This document shows, one piece after another, positions 24,553 through 34,253 of a stretch of 64,000 nucleotides of DNA (position 1 is its first letter; every line of letters starts with the position of its first letter). The notes beneath the pieces were generated by a model. The model worked only from the letters and a program-made list of their open reading frames with translations, searched no databases and was not told the origin of the DNA. The stretch lies in assembly GCA_946413525.1 (NCBI GenBank), contig CAMKKZ010000014.1:18162-82161 (forward strand). The letters run 5' to 3'. The position numbers were made by a program, and so were the translations under genes. This DNA comes from an uncultured Oribacterium sp. (lineage in GTDB: Bacteria > Bacillota > Clostridia > Lachnospirales > Lachnospiraceae).

Positions 24553-26062
24553 GGATGCGGGATTATTGCGCGATGTGACAATGCGTGGGAATCAGGCAGA
24601 TCTTTGGGGGCGGGCGGAAGAGGGCAAGCGGCGAAAAAGGAAGCTGTTTATGATGCAGTTCGCTTTTCCGCGGCTTTTCGCGTTTCTTCTCGCTGTTTTC
24701 ATTTTCCTCCAGATACCTGAATATGCGGCGCCGCGCTTCGTGCCTCTGCCCCATATTCTGGAGGCTTACGCTGCGTCGAGCCCCATAAGCCAGATAAAGA
24801 TCATGGTCAAGTCCAAACTGGAGGTGGGGCAGAGCCTTCCGGATCTCGGGATTGAAGAAACGGAAGTGGAGGACCGGGGGGTCAGCATCTATACGACCGG
24901 TAATCAATATGTTATTTCCGATGCGAAATGGAAGAATTCCGTCAAGGAGCTGCTTTCGGGAGATGAACCCCAGATCGTTGTAACCCTGACGCCGATGGAT
25001 ATCGCGGAGTTTTATTTCCTTGCGAGCTACAAGGCCGGGAAGGTTTCCATTAACGGGGGCAGCTTCGTGTCGGCCAGGCGGGACGGGGACGATCTTTTGG
25101 TCACGCTAAAGGTCAAAATGGTGACGGGCCGCTATGACCCGCCGAATGACGTGTACTGGAATGAAAAGAGCATAGGCACTATCCGCTGGACGAAGCCGGA
25201 CAATACATCGGGACTTTATGAGGCCATACTGCTTCGGGATGAGAAGCCGGTCTATACGGCGCAGGTCAGCGCGCTGCAGTACAATTTCTACCCTTACATG
25301 ACAAGGACCGGGGAATATTCCGTAAAGGTGCGCACCGTCACAAAGGACAAGCGCGTCGGTGCCAGCAGCGACTATCTGCAGTCGGGTGATCTGGTCATCG
25401 GGGAGTGGGACGTGTCCGACGGCAAGGGGCAGGACAGCAGGAACGCGCAGGCTTCCACCCCGACGCAGAAGGTGGGCTGGTCCAGGGAAGGGAATTCCTG
25501 GGTTTACCGTTACCCTACGGGGGAGCTCCAGCAGCCCGGATTTGCAAATATCGAGAGCCAATGGTATTATTTCGACAATGCTGGCCGGGCCGTGACGGGA
25601 TGGCAGTTCCTTTACAACAAATGGTTTTTCTTCTATGATACTGGCGTCATGGCGCTGGGCTGGGTGCATCTTGACAACAAATGGTATTACCTGATCCCTG
25701 TTACTGAGCTTAAGAGCGGCGAGATGGAGGGACAGATGATGGCGGGCGGATGGCGTGTCATCGGGGAATACTACTATTATTTTAATGGGGATGGCAGCAT
25801 CTATACGGGATGGCTCCAGTCCCAGGGAAAATGGTATTATCTGAATGAGATTCAGAACAGCCTGGAGGGCGTGATGTTCACCGGCTGGCTTCGGCGGGAT
25901 CAGAACACCTATTTTCTGGATTATAACGGGGCGATGGTGGAGGGATGGTATCAGATCGATGGCATCTGGCATTATTTCTATCCCGGAAGCGGCGAGATGG
26001 CCAGAAATACGGTCATCGATGGTCTGGCAATCGACGGGGACGGCATCTGGTGGACTTCCTGA
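24542..26062 (+). CDS. Secreted protein with cell-wall (choline)-binding repeats, YlqH-overlapping
   Basis: The protein has a long basic N-region (GKRRKRKLF) and a hydrophobic segment MMQFAFPRLFAFLLAVFIFL, a likely signal peptide. About residues 75-290 form an unassigned beta-rich region; its pattern (ISQIKIMVKSKLEVGQSLPD, RWTKPDNTSGLYEAILLRDE) suggests Ig- or fibronectin-like domains. Residues ~320-506 hold at least seven PF01473-like cell-wall-binding repeats (SQWYYFDNAGRAVTGWQFL, NKWYYLIP, GKWYYLNE). ATG 24542 overlaps the YlqH stop by 11 bp and has GAAAGG at suitable spacing; later starts (24581, 24650) are possible. It belongs to a cluster with 26316 and the transglycosylase at 27628, suggesting a role in wall passage or surface attachment (inference). 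Confidence 0.75.
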   Translation: MWNRDAGLLRDVTMRGNQADLWGRAEEGKRRKRKLFMMQFAFPRLFAFLLAVFIFLQIPEYAAPRFVPLPHILEAYAASSPISQIKIMVKSKLEVGQSLPDLGIEETEVEDRGVSIYTTGNQYVISDAKWKNSVKELLSGDEPQIVVTLTPMDIAEFYFLASYKAGKVSINGGSFVSARRDGDDLLVTLKVKMVTGRYDPPNDVYWNEKSIGTIRWTKPDNTSGLYEAILLRDEKPVYTAQVSALQYNFYPYMTRTGEYSVKVRTVTKDKRVGASSDYLQSGDLVIGEWDVSDGKGQDSRNAQASTPTQKVGWSREGNSWVYRYPTGELQQPGFANIESQWYYFDNAGRAVTGWQFLYNKWFFFYDTGVMALGWVHLDNKWYYLIPVTELKSGEMEGQMMAGGWRVIGEYYYYFNGDGSIYTGWLQSQGKWYYLNEIQNSLEGVMFTGWLRRDQNTYFLDYNGAMVEGWYQIDGIWHYFYPGSGEMARNTVIDGLAIDGDGIWWTS

Positions 26063-26100
26063 GGCGCGTGCTTCGCACAGTCGCGGGCTTTGGGGACAGG

Positions 26101-26309
26101 GTTGCTCTGTCCCACGGGCGGCTCGCCATGTCAGAGCCGAGATGGCTGAGCCCGCTCTGGTAAGATGAGTTGATTTACCCCACGGGCGGCTCGCCATGTC
26201 GGAGCCCGAATTGCTTAAAAGCCTTTCTGATAATAGATGATTTGATTTACCCCGCAGGTGGTTCGCCTGTTGATTTTAGAGCGGCCAAAACCCGATCTGA
26301 CAGGGGAGG
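26101..26309 (+). repeat. R1 repeat variant, three degenerate tandem copies
   Basis: Three units start near 26101, 26169 and 26241. They have the variant 5' half found inside genes (TACCCCACGGGCGG, CTCGCCATGTC) and the last one ends TTTTAGAGCGGCC, AAAA, CCCGATCTGACAGGGGAGG. The final GGGGAGG is the ribosome binding site for the gene at 26316. The 253-bp gap holds nothing else. Confidence 0.75.
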
Positions 26310-26315
26310 TGTGCT

Positions 26316-27662
26316 ATGAAAATGTACAGAGGAGGCGTCCGGCAGATGCTTTTTGCCTCGTTTCTCTTTCTGCTGTTTGTATTCGCCTTTTCCGGAGGCA
26401 CCGGAAGAGCCTTCGCGGCGGAATCCAGCGTGATTGAGTCTGTTGAGATCACCTTCAAGGATCTTTACGGGGAGCAGGAGGAAATCCTGACGCCGGACAT
26501 TACAACGAAAACGAAGGGAGCCTTCCTCAGCGATGTCACTTTCCAGAAGGATGTGGGCAAGTGGGTTCCCGGGAAGCGCGTCCGCGTCAAGGTGCAGCTC
26601 AGCGCGGACGAGGGGAGGCATTTCTCCACGAAGATCAACCACTCCACCTGCAAGGTTACCGGGGCTGTGTTTGACGGCTATCAGACGGACAGGGAGGATC
26701 ATTTCACCGTATGGGCCTACTATACGCCTGTCAGCGTGCTGGGGGATACGGAAAAGGCAGGATGGAACGCGGCAAGGACGAAGGCCATCTGGACGAAGGT
26801 GCCCCACGCCCCGGGCTACAGGGTGGAGCTCTATGCCGACGACAAGAAGATCAAGTCCTTCAACAATGTCCGGACCAGCTTCCTTGACCTTGCGGAGTTT
26901 GTCGGCGATACCAGCAAGATTTACTATTACGAGGTGAAGGCCATTCCCCTCACAAGCGATGAGAAGAAATATTTAAAGGAAGGGAACTTCGTCCTATCGG
27001 TCACGGAGGAATTTCCGGACAGTGAAGAGGATGAAGGCGGAGATGAGGACGGAGACGAGACGGAATCGGAGGTGGCTCCCCGGGGCACGGGTAGCAGCAC
27101 GGCCTACGATACCTGGCGGTACGTGGAGAGGGAATGGTATTACATAGACAGCAACGGCCAGCCGGTGGTCGGATGGCTTTATAAGGATGGGAACTGGTAC
27201 TACATGGACAGGAACGGCGCCATGTGCACGGGCTGGTGGGATACCGGGCTGGATGGTCGCTGGTGCTTTTTTGCAGGAAACGGCGTGCTTCAGATGAACA
27301 CGTGGATTCAGTCAACGCCCGGTTCCTGGTACCATGTGGATGTCAATGGCTATATGCAGACGGGTTGGTACAGGGATTCGAACGGCTTCTGGTACTGGCT
27401 GGATCCCGTCACGGGTCGCATGCAGATTGGTTGGATCCTTCTGGACGGGAGCTGGTACTATTTTAATGACAGGGGCGAGATGCATACGGGCTGGCTTCTG
27501 TTCAACAAGAAATGGTACTATCTTGCCGAAGACGGCAAAATGCTTTTTGATACGACGGTGGGAGAGTATCAGTTCGGATCGGACGGGGCATTGGTGAACA
27601 GTGAAAGACTGACGGAGGGGCTTTACTATGGCATTGATCCAAAGTATGCAGGAATTGAATGA
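26316..27662 (+). CDS. Secreted protein with cell-wall (choline)-binding repeats
   Basis: This 448-residue protein has a clear signal peptide (MKMYRGGVRQMLFASFLFLL... with a likely AFA-AES cleavage). Residues ~35-230 form an unassigned beta-rich region similar in layout to the previous gene (RTKAIWTKVPHAPGYRVELY parallels a fibronectin-like strand). An acidic Glu/Asp linker (about 235-255) is followed by six or more cell-wall-binding repeats with the GWxxxxxxWYYMDxNGxMxTGW pattern. GGGGAGG upstream comes from an R1 copy. The stop lies inside the start of the transglycosylase gene (35-bp overlap), so the two are translationally coupled. Confidence 0.8.
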   Translation: MKMYRGGVRQMLFASFLFLLFVFAFSGGTGRAFAAESSVIESVEITFKDLYGEQEEILTPDITTKTKGAFLSDVTFQKDVGKWVPGKRVRVKVQLSADEGRHFSTKINHSTCKVTGAVFDGYQTDREDHFTVWAYYTPVSVLGDTEKAGWNAARTKAIWTKVPHAPGYRVELYADDKKIKSFNNVRTSFLDLAEFVGDTSKIYYYEVKAIPLTSDEKKYLKEGNFVLSVTEEFPDSEEDEGGDEDGDETESEVAPRGTGSSTAYDTWRYVEREWYYIDSNGQPVVGWLYKDGNWYYMDRNGAMCTGWWDTGLDGRWCFFAGNGVLQMNTWIQSTPGSWYHVDVNGYMQTGWYRDSNGFWYWLDPVTGRMQIGWILLDGSWYYFNDRGEMHTGWLLFNKKWYYLAEDGKMLFDTTVGEYQFGSDGALVNSERLTEGLYYGIDPKYAGIE

Positions 27663-29661
27663 GATCAGGGCGGCTAAGTCCAACCGCACCCAGAATATCC
27701 GTGTGGGAAATTCTTCCTATGGACGTCAATATTCGCAGACCTCCGGCATGACAAGCTCCGCGGTGGGCTTTCAGAATGCCCTGGCCAGCGCGAGGGAAGC
27801 GTCCTCCGTATCCTCCGGAATCGGCGTGAACAACAAATATGATTCGATTTTTACGCATGCCGCGAGGACATACGGCATTTCCAAGCGTCTCCTTATGGCT
27901 GTCGCAAAGATCGAGTCCGACTTTGTTCCGACGGCGGTTTCCCGCGCAGGGGCACAGGGCATCATGCAGATTATGCCCTATGAATCGAAGGAGCTGGGGG
28001 TCAAAAATCCCTTTGACCCGTTTGAGAACATCATGGCGGGGGCGAAGATGCTCAGGGATCACCTGAAGACTTTCGGATCAGTCCCTCTGGCACTGGCGGC
28101 ATACAACGCCGGGCCGGACGCAGTGCGGAAGTACAAGGGCGTTCCTCCCTATAATGAGACGCAGGCCTATGTCAAAGCCATCACGAAACTTCTGGGCGAC
28201 AGCAGCTTTCAGGTTTCCGGCACCGACTATGGTCTGGGCGGTTCCTACGGGGCGTACGGGGTAAATGGGACATATGCTTCCGGAACGCCTTACGGGAATG
28301 GACCGACAGTGTATGCCGATTACGCGAACGCGGCCTATCCCCAGCAGGGCTCGCAGAATTACGCCTACCTTGTCAACGCCATGCTTTCCTCCGGGCTTTC
28401 CGCGAACAGCGGGGCCATCGGCAATCTGGGCAGCGCCCTGCTGGGGGCGTCCAGCCTGCTCGGAGGGACTTCCCTGCTGAATTCTACGGGAGACGCCAGC
28501 CTCTTTGGAAGCCTCTCCGGCAACAGCCTGCTGGGGGGCTTTTATGCCAATGCCCTTTCCAATCTGGCTTCATCCCAGAGCTTTGGCGGCTTCTCGCCGT
28601 ACCAGGCAGCGCCAAATTACGGATACGGCAGCAATGCGTATAATATGTATAACGCTTATAATACAAATAATGGCTATAATGCTGGCTACAACAATGGCTA
28701 TAATTATAATTATGGCGGCATCCCTAATAACGCGTATAATTCCTATGCCAATCCCGCTTTTAACCCCAATGCCGGGGCGGCAGCTTTCCAGGCATCGAAT
28801 GCTGCGGATCCATATGTAAATAATGCCGCCTATACGGCATCAACATCCGGAACATCTGGAACAAGCGGGGATCCTGGCACCGCGGCCATTTCTGCCCCTG
28901 CCGGGTCCGTCCAAAGCTCCACAGGCCTTGACGCGGAAAAGGCAGGCGTGATGTCAACGGACACTGTTTCCAGGGCATCAACGAATGAAGCCGCCGCAGC
29001 CAGCACAATGGATGCCTACGGGGGAGGCGGGGCGGCCAACGTAAACGGAAGTCAGGGGGCGGCTGCCGCGTATGATGCGGGTACGTCCGGGCTTCCGGCC
29101 TCGGGCGGCGCCGTGGCGGCCGATCAGATGATTTCTGTAAGCGGGCAGCAGGCACCGGCAGTAGACGGGATGAGCGAGGCGGAGAAAATGGCATTCGGGC
29201 CGGCAGCCTACATGTCCTATGGATACAGCCAGGTCCGGGCAACTGAAAACGAAAATTCCATAGGCCCGGGCGCTTACATAAGCGATGTGCAAAGCCGCGT
29301 CCGGTATCCTGAGGCGCCGAATTCCATAGGGCCGGATGCTTTCATCGCGTCTCGCGGGGGGGACGCCGTGAATTCGGCAAATGTAATAAATACGGTTCAT
29401 TCCCGGAATTCGGCAAATACAGTAAATGCAGGTAACCCCCAAATCAGTCTGAATCTTGCAAATGCGGGAAGTACGGCAGGTATTGAAAATACTGCGAATG
29501 TCGTCTACAGCACCAATGTAAAGGTTCCGGGAGGCAGTCAGCTCACTGCCGGAAATTACGGCCCCGGCACCCTGCGGGAGGTGGTGGAGAACAAGGTACT
29601 GAATAACGCGATCACCTCCGTGCTCGAGACCGCCGAGCTGCCTGGCAGTAAAGCCGAATGA
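27628..29661 (+). CDS. Lytic transglycosylase (SLT domain) with long low-complexity tail
   Basis: This 677-residue protein contains an SLT-type peptidoglycan lytic transglycosylase domain at ~70-190: YDSIFTHAARTYGISKRLLM, AVAKIESDF with catalytic Glu96, SRAGAQGIMQIMP and LALAAYNAGPDAV. These enzymes cleave glycan strands and open the wall for appendages. No signal peptide is visible at the N-terminus, unusual for a wall enzyme, so export through the flagellar secretion system is possible, as for FlgJ. Residues ~205-640 are low complexity, with an Asn/Tyr run (about 325-375), Ser/Thr/Ala segments and two SIGPxAFI/SIGPGAYI repeats. Start follows GGAGGGG and overlaps the previous gene. Confidence 0.85.
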   Translation: MALIQSMQELNEIRAAKSNRTQNIRVGNSSYGRQYSQTSGMTSSAVGFQNALASAREASSVSSGIGVNNKYDSIFTHAARTYGISKRLLMAVAKIESDFVPTAVSRAGAQGIMQIMPYESKELGVKNPFDPFENIMAGAKMLRDHLKTFGSVPLALAAYNAGPDAVRKYKGVPPYNETQAYVKAITKLLGDSSFQVSGTDYGLGGSYGAYGVNGTYASGTPYGNGPTVYADYANAAYPQQGSQNYAYLVNAMLSSGLSANSGAIGNLGSALLGASSLLGGTSLLNSTGDASLFGSLSGNSLLGGFYANALSNLASSQSFGGFSPYQAAPNYGYGSNAYNMYNAYNTNNGYNAGYNNGYNYNYGGIPNNAYNSYANPAFNPNAGAAAFQASNAADPYVNNAAYTASTSGTSGTSGDPGTAAISAPAGSVQSSTGLDAEKAGVMSTDTVSRASTNEAAAASTMDAYGGGGAANVNGSQGAAAAYDAGTSGLPASGGAVAADQMISVSGQQAPAVDGMSEAEKMAFGPAAYMSYGYSQVRATENENSIGPGAYISDVQSRVRYPEAPNSIGPDAFIASRGGDAVNSANVINTVHSRNSANTVNAGNPQISLNLANAGSTAGIENTANVVYSTNVKVPGGSQLTAGNYGPGTLREVVENKVLNNAITSVLETAELPGSKAE

Positions 29662-29771
29662 TCAATAAAAAGATTCCCGACGCGGATATCTGCGTCAAGC
29701 TTTATGACGGCAATAAATATCAATATCTGTGAAGTTTCTCTCACCTCATTATGCCTGGATAGGGGGAGTTA

Positions 29772-31586
29772 ATGATTTTCGAACTATCTTTAGACTACAG
29801 CCCAAAGGATAATCTGATACTGGCCTCGGATTCCTCGCGGGTTCCGGGCTTTCGGATGCTCGCTGTTGGGAGAGGGGCTTATATCGCCGGTTTAAAGGTT
29901 AATTGCTGGCTTACGGGGAAGGAGCAGCATTATCACGTCCAGATAGGGAGATATACATCTATCGGAAATGAGACGCTGCTTATCCTTGATATGGATCATG
30001 ACTATTCCGCTGTTTACCAGGGGGTGATCCGGGAATTCGCGTCAGCGGGGGCAGAGGACCGTCTGAGCATGGGCCAGATGCAGAAGAAGCTCCACAGGAA
30101 GGGCGAGATTATTATTGGCAATGACTGTTGGATTGGCGACAGAACAACGATACTGGGAGGCGTCCATATACATGACGGGGCCGTGGTGGCTGCCGGCAGC
30201 GTGGTTACGAAAGATGTACCCCCCTATGCCATTGTTGGAGGCAATCCGGCAAGGATTATAAAGTACCGTTTCCCGGAGGATCTGATCAACGGTCTGCTTC
30301 AGATTTCCTGGTGGACATGGGATACGGCAAGGCTGCGCGGCGCACAAGCTGATCTGCAGGGGGACGTCAGGGCTTTTGTCGCGAAATATCTGGAAGAGGA
30401 CGCGTCAGATCCGTTCAATGATCCTCATGGGCGCCCTGCTTCATCAGGAAAGAGACATCCTTGCATCCCCAGAATATCTGAGGATGTTCCGATGTTTTTG
30501 CACTTTCTTGACGGCGAGGATCCATATCCGCTTTTTTTATCTATTATCATGAATTTCATTTCGTCCTTTCCGGAAGCGGAAGCAGAGCTGGTTCTCGCTT
30601 ATGATGTGGAACGTGAGGAAATGGAAGAATTGTGCTCAAGGCTCGTCAATTCCCTTGCCGCTTATGATGACATTCACAGCCTGATCAATTTATGTGGAAT
30701 TGAAAAAAAGGATGAGGAGCAGGTCTTGCGAGAGGCTGATTATTACTTGCCGAACAGGTCGCTTGAAGAGATTTCGAGATTATCCTATGCGGCAAAGTAT
30801 GGAATCAAAATCATTTCTCCTGTGGATGTCCCTGTTTTCCCTGAGGCTTTCTGTGAAGAAATCCGGCATTCTTTCCAGCTTTTCGTCATGGGTCACGCCG
30901 CATTCCATGTTCCTCCTGTGAAAGGCTACATTCCGCTGCAGCTTGGAAAAAGCTGCAGCAAGATGGAACTGGGGATTCTTTCGGATGACGCCGGTGAGAA
31001 TATTTCTTTCAAAAATCCACAATATTGCGAGCTTACGGGTCTATACTGGGTCTTGAAAAACAGGATGCCGTTTCTGAATGAACAGGATATAGTGGGTTTT
31101 TGTCATTACCGGAGGTTCTTCACGGACACATCAGGCAAGAGGTTCTTAAACAAGTGGGATGCGGAACAGCTTCTACAAAAGTATGATTTTATTACGCCGA
31201 GGGCCTTTTCCCTGACCATGTCGGCAGAGGATTATTACTGTGCCTGCGCCGGCGTGAAAAAAGACCTGCTGCTTCTCGGGAGCGTTCTGGAAAAGGAATA
31301 CCCTTTCTTCCTGGATGCATGGAATCGAAGGTTGAAAGGGAACAAGGGGCATTATTGCAATATATTCATTTCGAGGGCTGGTAAATGCAGGGAATTTCTT
31401 TCCTGGCTTTTTGAGCTTCTTTTCAAGGTGGAATCGGGGATTGATACCAGGGGATATACCAGGGAGCAGAACCGGGTGATGGGCTATCTTTCCGAATTTC
31501 TCCTTGATGTCTGGATGGAAACAAAGAAATTGTCTTATTTTGATGTTCCTGTGATTGAAACGCAAAAGAGCGGCCAATACGTATAG
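29772..31586 (+). CDS. Acetyltransferase-DUF4422 glycosyltransferase fusion
   Basis: Residues ~30-190 are a left-handed beta-helix acetyltransferase of the CatB/Vat type: [67 protein letters not shown]. Residues ~225-360 are an unassigned linker domain ([33 protein letters not shown]) known from similar island proteins. Residues ~400-600 look like DUF4422, a glycosyltransferase domain: [34 protein letters not shown]. It probably transfers a sugar and acetylates it in building the flagellin glycan. Start ATG follows GGGGGAG. It is the first plus-strand gene of the island. Confidence 0.82.
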   Translation: MIFELSLDYSPKDNLILASDSSRVPGFRMLAVGRGAYIAGLKVNCWLTGKEQHYHVQIGRYTSIGNETLLILDMDHDYSAVYQGVIREFASAGAEDRLSMGQMQKKLHRKGEIIIGNDCWIGDRTTILGGVHIHDGAVVAAGSVVTKDVPPYAIVGGNPARIIKYRFPEDLINGLLQISWWTWDTARLRGAQADLQGDVRAFVAKYLEEDASDPFNDPHGRPASSGKRHPCIPRISEDVPMFLHFLDGEDPYPLFLSIIMNFISSFPEAEAELVLAYDVEREEMEELCSRLVNSLAAYDDIHSLINLCGIEKKDEEQVLREADYYLPNRSLEEISRLSYAAKYGIKIISPVDVPVFPEAFCEEIRHSFQLFVMGHAAFHVPPVKGYIPLQLGKSCSKMELGILSDDAGENISFKNPQYCELTGLYWVLKNRMPFLNEQDIVGFCHYRRFFTDTSGKRFLNKWDAEQLLQKYDFITPRAFSLTMSAEDYYCACAGVKKDLLLLGSVLEKEYPFFLDAWNRRLKGNKGHYCNIFISRAGKCREFLSWLFELLFKVESGIDTRGYTREQNRVMGYLSEFLLDVWMETKKLSYFDVPVIETQKSGQYV

Positions 31587-31607
31587 GGAGAGGGAGCGGC
31601 CATTAGC

Positions 31608-33221
31608 ATGAATGATATTATTAGGACATATGAGAGGCTTCTCAGTGAAATCGCCCTTAGCTCGGATAATGGGAAATTATCCGCCCTTGATGAAGAATTA
31701 TGTCGTTTGGAAAATGAGCATGCCAATTTATTGCTTCAATGGAAAGAATACGTTTGCCTTTTGTCGGGTGTGGCAAAAGATGCCTCGATATGCATTGGCA
31801 TTCTGGGTCCTTCCGGTCATTCTCTTTGTCATCTTATTGAGCTTCTTTATCCTATGTCGAGGGTTTATTGGCTGATGAGCGCCGGGGATGCGGAGGAATT
31901 GCCGGAAAAACTTGATTTCCTGATCATTATGGAGGACTTCCTTTCCCCTGAAAATGTTTCTTTACCAGGGCTGGGCGAGCCGACTTGCCCCTCAGACGGT
32001 TCGCCATGTCAGAACTCAGAGCGGCCAAAAACTATTCTGATAGAAGAGAATGGGCTTGATAACTGCCTTTCCATAAAAGGAAAGGCTGCTTTTTTATTAA
32101 AAAAAGAAGACAAAAAAGAGAGTCTGGCCTGGGATTTCGCCGTAAGGACCGGCTGGATTACGGACAGTCAGGACGTAATTTCCCTGGGGAATACCGGGCA
32201 ATACAGGAGGCTTTATTTCAGGAGGAGGGAAAGGGAGCGGGTTCTCGAGACAGCATCGGCTCCCAAATATAAAACAATATACGCGCTTTGTCCTGCCTAT
32301 CTGAAAACCGGGGGTACTGAGCTTGTCCATCAGCTTGTTTATTGGTTGAACAGGCTCTGGGAGGGATGCGCGTACATCGTCTATATTGAAAAAGATGGAA
32401 GTTCAAGGCCTTGCTGTCCCCCGGAATTCATGGATTATGTCAGCGGGCATGTCGCTTTGGAAGAGGAGATCAAGGAGGAACCGGAAAACGCGCTTGTGAT
32501 CCCGGAGGGCTATGCAAAATACATCCTCCGTCGAAAAAATCTGTGCCGTATTTTATGGTGGCTCAGCGTTGACAATTTTGTTGAGTCAACGGAGGGAAGA
32601 GAGACAGAAATACTCGCGCTTATTCGGCCGCGGATCGATGTCAATCTGTATCAGTCTCATTATGCCTTTGCTTACCTTTTGGAAAAGGGATTTGATCCCT
32701 CGAAAATGAAATATTTGTCTGATTACCTTAACCACCAGTATCTTGATCATCAGGCGGAAGCCCTGTCCAGCCCGAAAGAGGACATCGTCCTGTACAACCC
32801 CAGCAAGGGGTATGAATTTGTCAAGAAGCTCGTGAAAAGCTCTGAGGACATCCAATATTGCGCAATCAATAATCTGACGACAAAGGAGGTATACGATCTG
32901 CTTTGCCGGGCAAAAATATACATAGACTTTGGAAATCATCCCGGCAAGGACAGGATCCCCAGGGAGGCGGCCAGTTGCGGTTGTCTGGTCATTACCGGAA
33001 GGTATGGAAGCGCGCAGTATTATGAGGATGTTCCTATTCCGGAGGGGTACAAATTTGACCAGGATAGGGCAGGATTTGACACGATTAGCGCATTTATTCG
33101 TTTGTGCCTTAAGGAATATGCTGAGAGGAGAGGGGATTTTGACTTTTACCGGCAGTGGATCAATGAAGAAAAGGGCAGATTTATTAAGGATGTGGAGGCT
33201 GTCTTTGGTATTGTTTCGTGA
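31608..33221 (+). CDS. GT-B-like glycosyltransferase with in-frame R1 repeat
   Basis: This 537-residue protein has an N-terminal ~200-residue region and a GT-B-like C-half: KTIYALCPAYLKTGGTELVHQLVYWL (a nucleotide-sugar-enzyme-like 'GG.e' start), ILWWLSVDNFV, and the acceptor-end motif IPREAASCGCLVITGRYGSA, which resembles the 'E...G.p' signature of GT4. Residues ~126-147 are encoded by an R1 repeat (CPSDGSPCQNSERPK), giving a foreign-looking linker between two regions. Start ATG is 22 bp after the previous stop, with AGGGAGC upstream. It likely acts in flagellin glycan assembly with its neighbours; substrate unknown. Confidence 0.7.
   Translation: MNDIIRTYERLLSEIALSSDNGKLSALDEELCRLENEHANLLLQWKEYVCLLSGVAKDASICIGILGPSGHSLCHLIELLYPMSRVYWLMSAGDAEELPEKLDFLIIMEDFLSPENVSLPGLGEPTCPSDGSPCQNSERPKTILIEENGLDNCLSIKGKAAFLLKKEDKKESLAWDFAVRTGWITDSQDVISLGNTGQYRRLYFRRRERERVLETASAPKYKTIYALCPAYLKTGGTELVHQLVYWLNRLWEGCAYIVYIEKDGSSRPCCPPEFMDYVSGHVALEEEIKEEPENALVIPEGYAKYILRRKNLCRILWWLSVDNFVESTEGRETEILALIRPRIDVNLYQSHYAFAYLLEKGFDPSKMKYLSDYLNHQYLDHQAEALSSPKEDIVLYNPSKGYEFVKKLVKSSEDIQYCAINNLTTKEVYDLLCRAKIYIDFGNHPGKDRIPREAASCGCLVITGRYGSAQYYEDVPIPEGYKFDQDRAGFDTISAFIRLCLKEYAERRGDFDFYRQWINEEKGRFIKDVEAVFGIVS
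31984..32049 (+). repeat. R1 repeat inside a glycosyltransferase gene, in frame
   Basis: TTGCCCCTCAGACGGTTCGC, then CATGTCAGAACTCAGAGCGG, CCAAAA, CTATTCTGATAGAAGAG. It encodes S-P-C-Q-N-S-E-R-P-K-T-I-L-I-E-E. Related copies are at 41311, 55492 and 58247. Confidence 0.85.
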
Positions 33222-33368
33222 CTGAAAGGCAGGAACCTTGGAGTTGTCTGCTTCGCAGCCTGTATTGTTTGAGAGACGAAAAAGAAGATAAAAGGCTGCG
33301 GCATAGAGCGCTACCGTAAAGCGTTGCCGCATAGACGAAAAAGAAGATAAAATGTTTTCGCAAAGCAA

Positions 33369-33400
33369 AAGCCGGGACTTCAATAATGAAATCCCGGCTT
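33369..33400. terminator. Terminator downstream of flagellin
   Basis: Arms AAGCCGGGACTTCA and TGAAATCCCGGCTT pair with one mismatch around ATAA. On the minus strand the stem is followed by TTTTGCTTT. It lies 67 bp past the flagellin stop and also faces the end of the gene at 31608. The preceding stretch (33222-33368) holds two direct repeats of GACGAAAAAGAAGATAAAA and a GCGGCA/TGCCGC hairpin, but no gene. Confidence 0.75.
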
Positions 33401-33466
33401 CCGTTAGGTCATACAACATGTATAAGCTTGCTGCACGACTGGAATAATACCATAGAAATTCAACAA

Positions 33467-34246
33467 TTACTGGAGCAGAGAAAGGACATTCTGAGGCTGT
33501 GAATTCGCCTGTGCCAGCATGGACTGAGCAGCCTGGTTCAGGATGTTGTTCTTTGTGAATGCCGAAATCTCTTTTGCCATATCCGTATCACGAATACGAG
33601 ACTCTGCAGCTGTCAGGTTCTCAGAAGCGGCCTCAAGGTTGCTGATGGTATGCTCAAGCCTGTTCTGCTTTGCACCAAGGTCGGCACGGCTGACGGAAAG
33701 GCTGTTAATCATACTCTTCAGAGAGTCAAGCTTGCTGGCTCCGAGCTTGCTGACACCGGCTGCGATGGTCGTCAAACTCACCTTGCTAAGCTGGATTGTC
33801 TCGGTGCTGGTTGGCCCAACCTGGAATGTGGCATCAGAGAATACATTAACATCATTGAACGTAGAGCTGGTAGCAATCCTGGAAATCTCGGACTTCAACT
33901 GCTGAAGCTCTTTCTCGATAGCTTCCTTAGATGTCTTGTTCTGGATGCCGTTCTGACCTTCTTCTACCAGTGTGGTCATACGCTGCAACATGCTGTGTAC
34001 TTCGGTCAGAGCACCTTCTGCGGTCTGAATGAAACCAACAGCGTCCTTCGCGTTCACAATAGCCTGGTCAGTCGCATTAATCTGGTGACGCATCTGCTCG
34101 GAAATGGCAAGACCTGCGGCATCATCACCGGCCCTGTTGATCCTGTAGCCGGAAGAAAGCTTCTCAAGGTTCTTGTTCAGGTTGGTGACATTGGAGCTCT
34201 GATTCCTGTACGAGTTGATTGAAGCGATATTGTGCTGAATAACCAT
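33467..34246 (-). CDS. Flagellin, major filament protein
   Basis: This 259-residue protein is a flagellin: N-terminal D0/D1 MVIQHNIASINSYRNQSS...KLSSGYRINRAGDDAAGLAISEQMR, and C-terminal DLGAKQNRLEHTISNLEAASENLTAAESRIRDTDMAKEISAFTKNNIL...MLAQANSQPQNVLSLLQ. The variable central part is only about 50 residues (roughly 130-180) and Ser/Thr-rich, so the filament lacks outer D2/D3 domains and glycans probably cover it. The gene is alone on the minus strand within a plus-strand glycosylation island. AACAGGAGGATAAT upstream is its ribosome binding site and a likely CsrA site. It has its own sigma-28-like promoter. The common name is fliC or hag. Confidence 0.96.
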   Translation of the reverse strand: MVIQHNIASINSYRNQSSNVTNLNKNLEKLSSGYRINRAGDDAAGLAISEQMRHQINATDQAIVNAKDAVGFIQTAEGALTEVHSMLQRMTTLVEEGQNGIQNKTSKEAIEKELQQLKSEISRIATSSTFNDVNVFSDATFQVGPTSTETIQLSKVSLTTIAAGVSKLGASKLDSLKSMINSLSVSRADLGAKQNRLEHTISNLEAASENLTAAESRIRDTDMAKEISAFTKNNILNQAAQSMLAQANSQPQNVLSLLQ

Positions 34247-34253
34247 ATTATCC

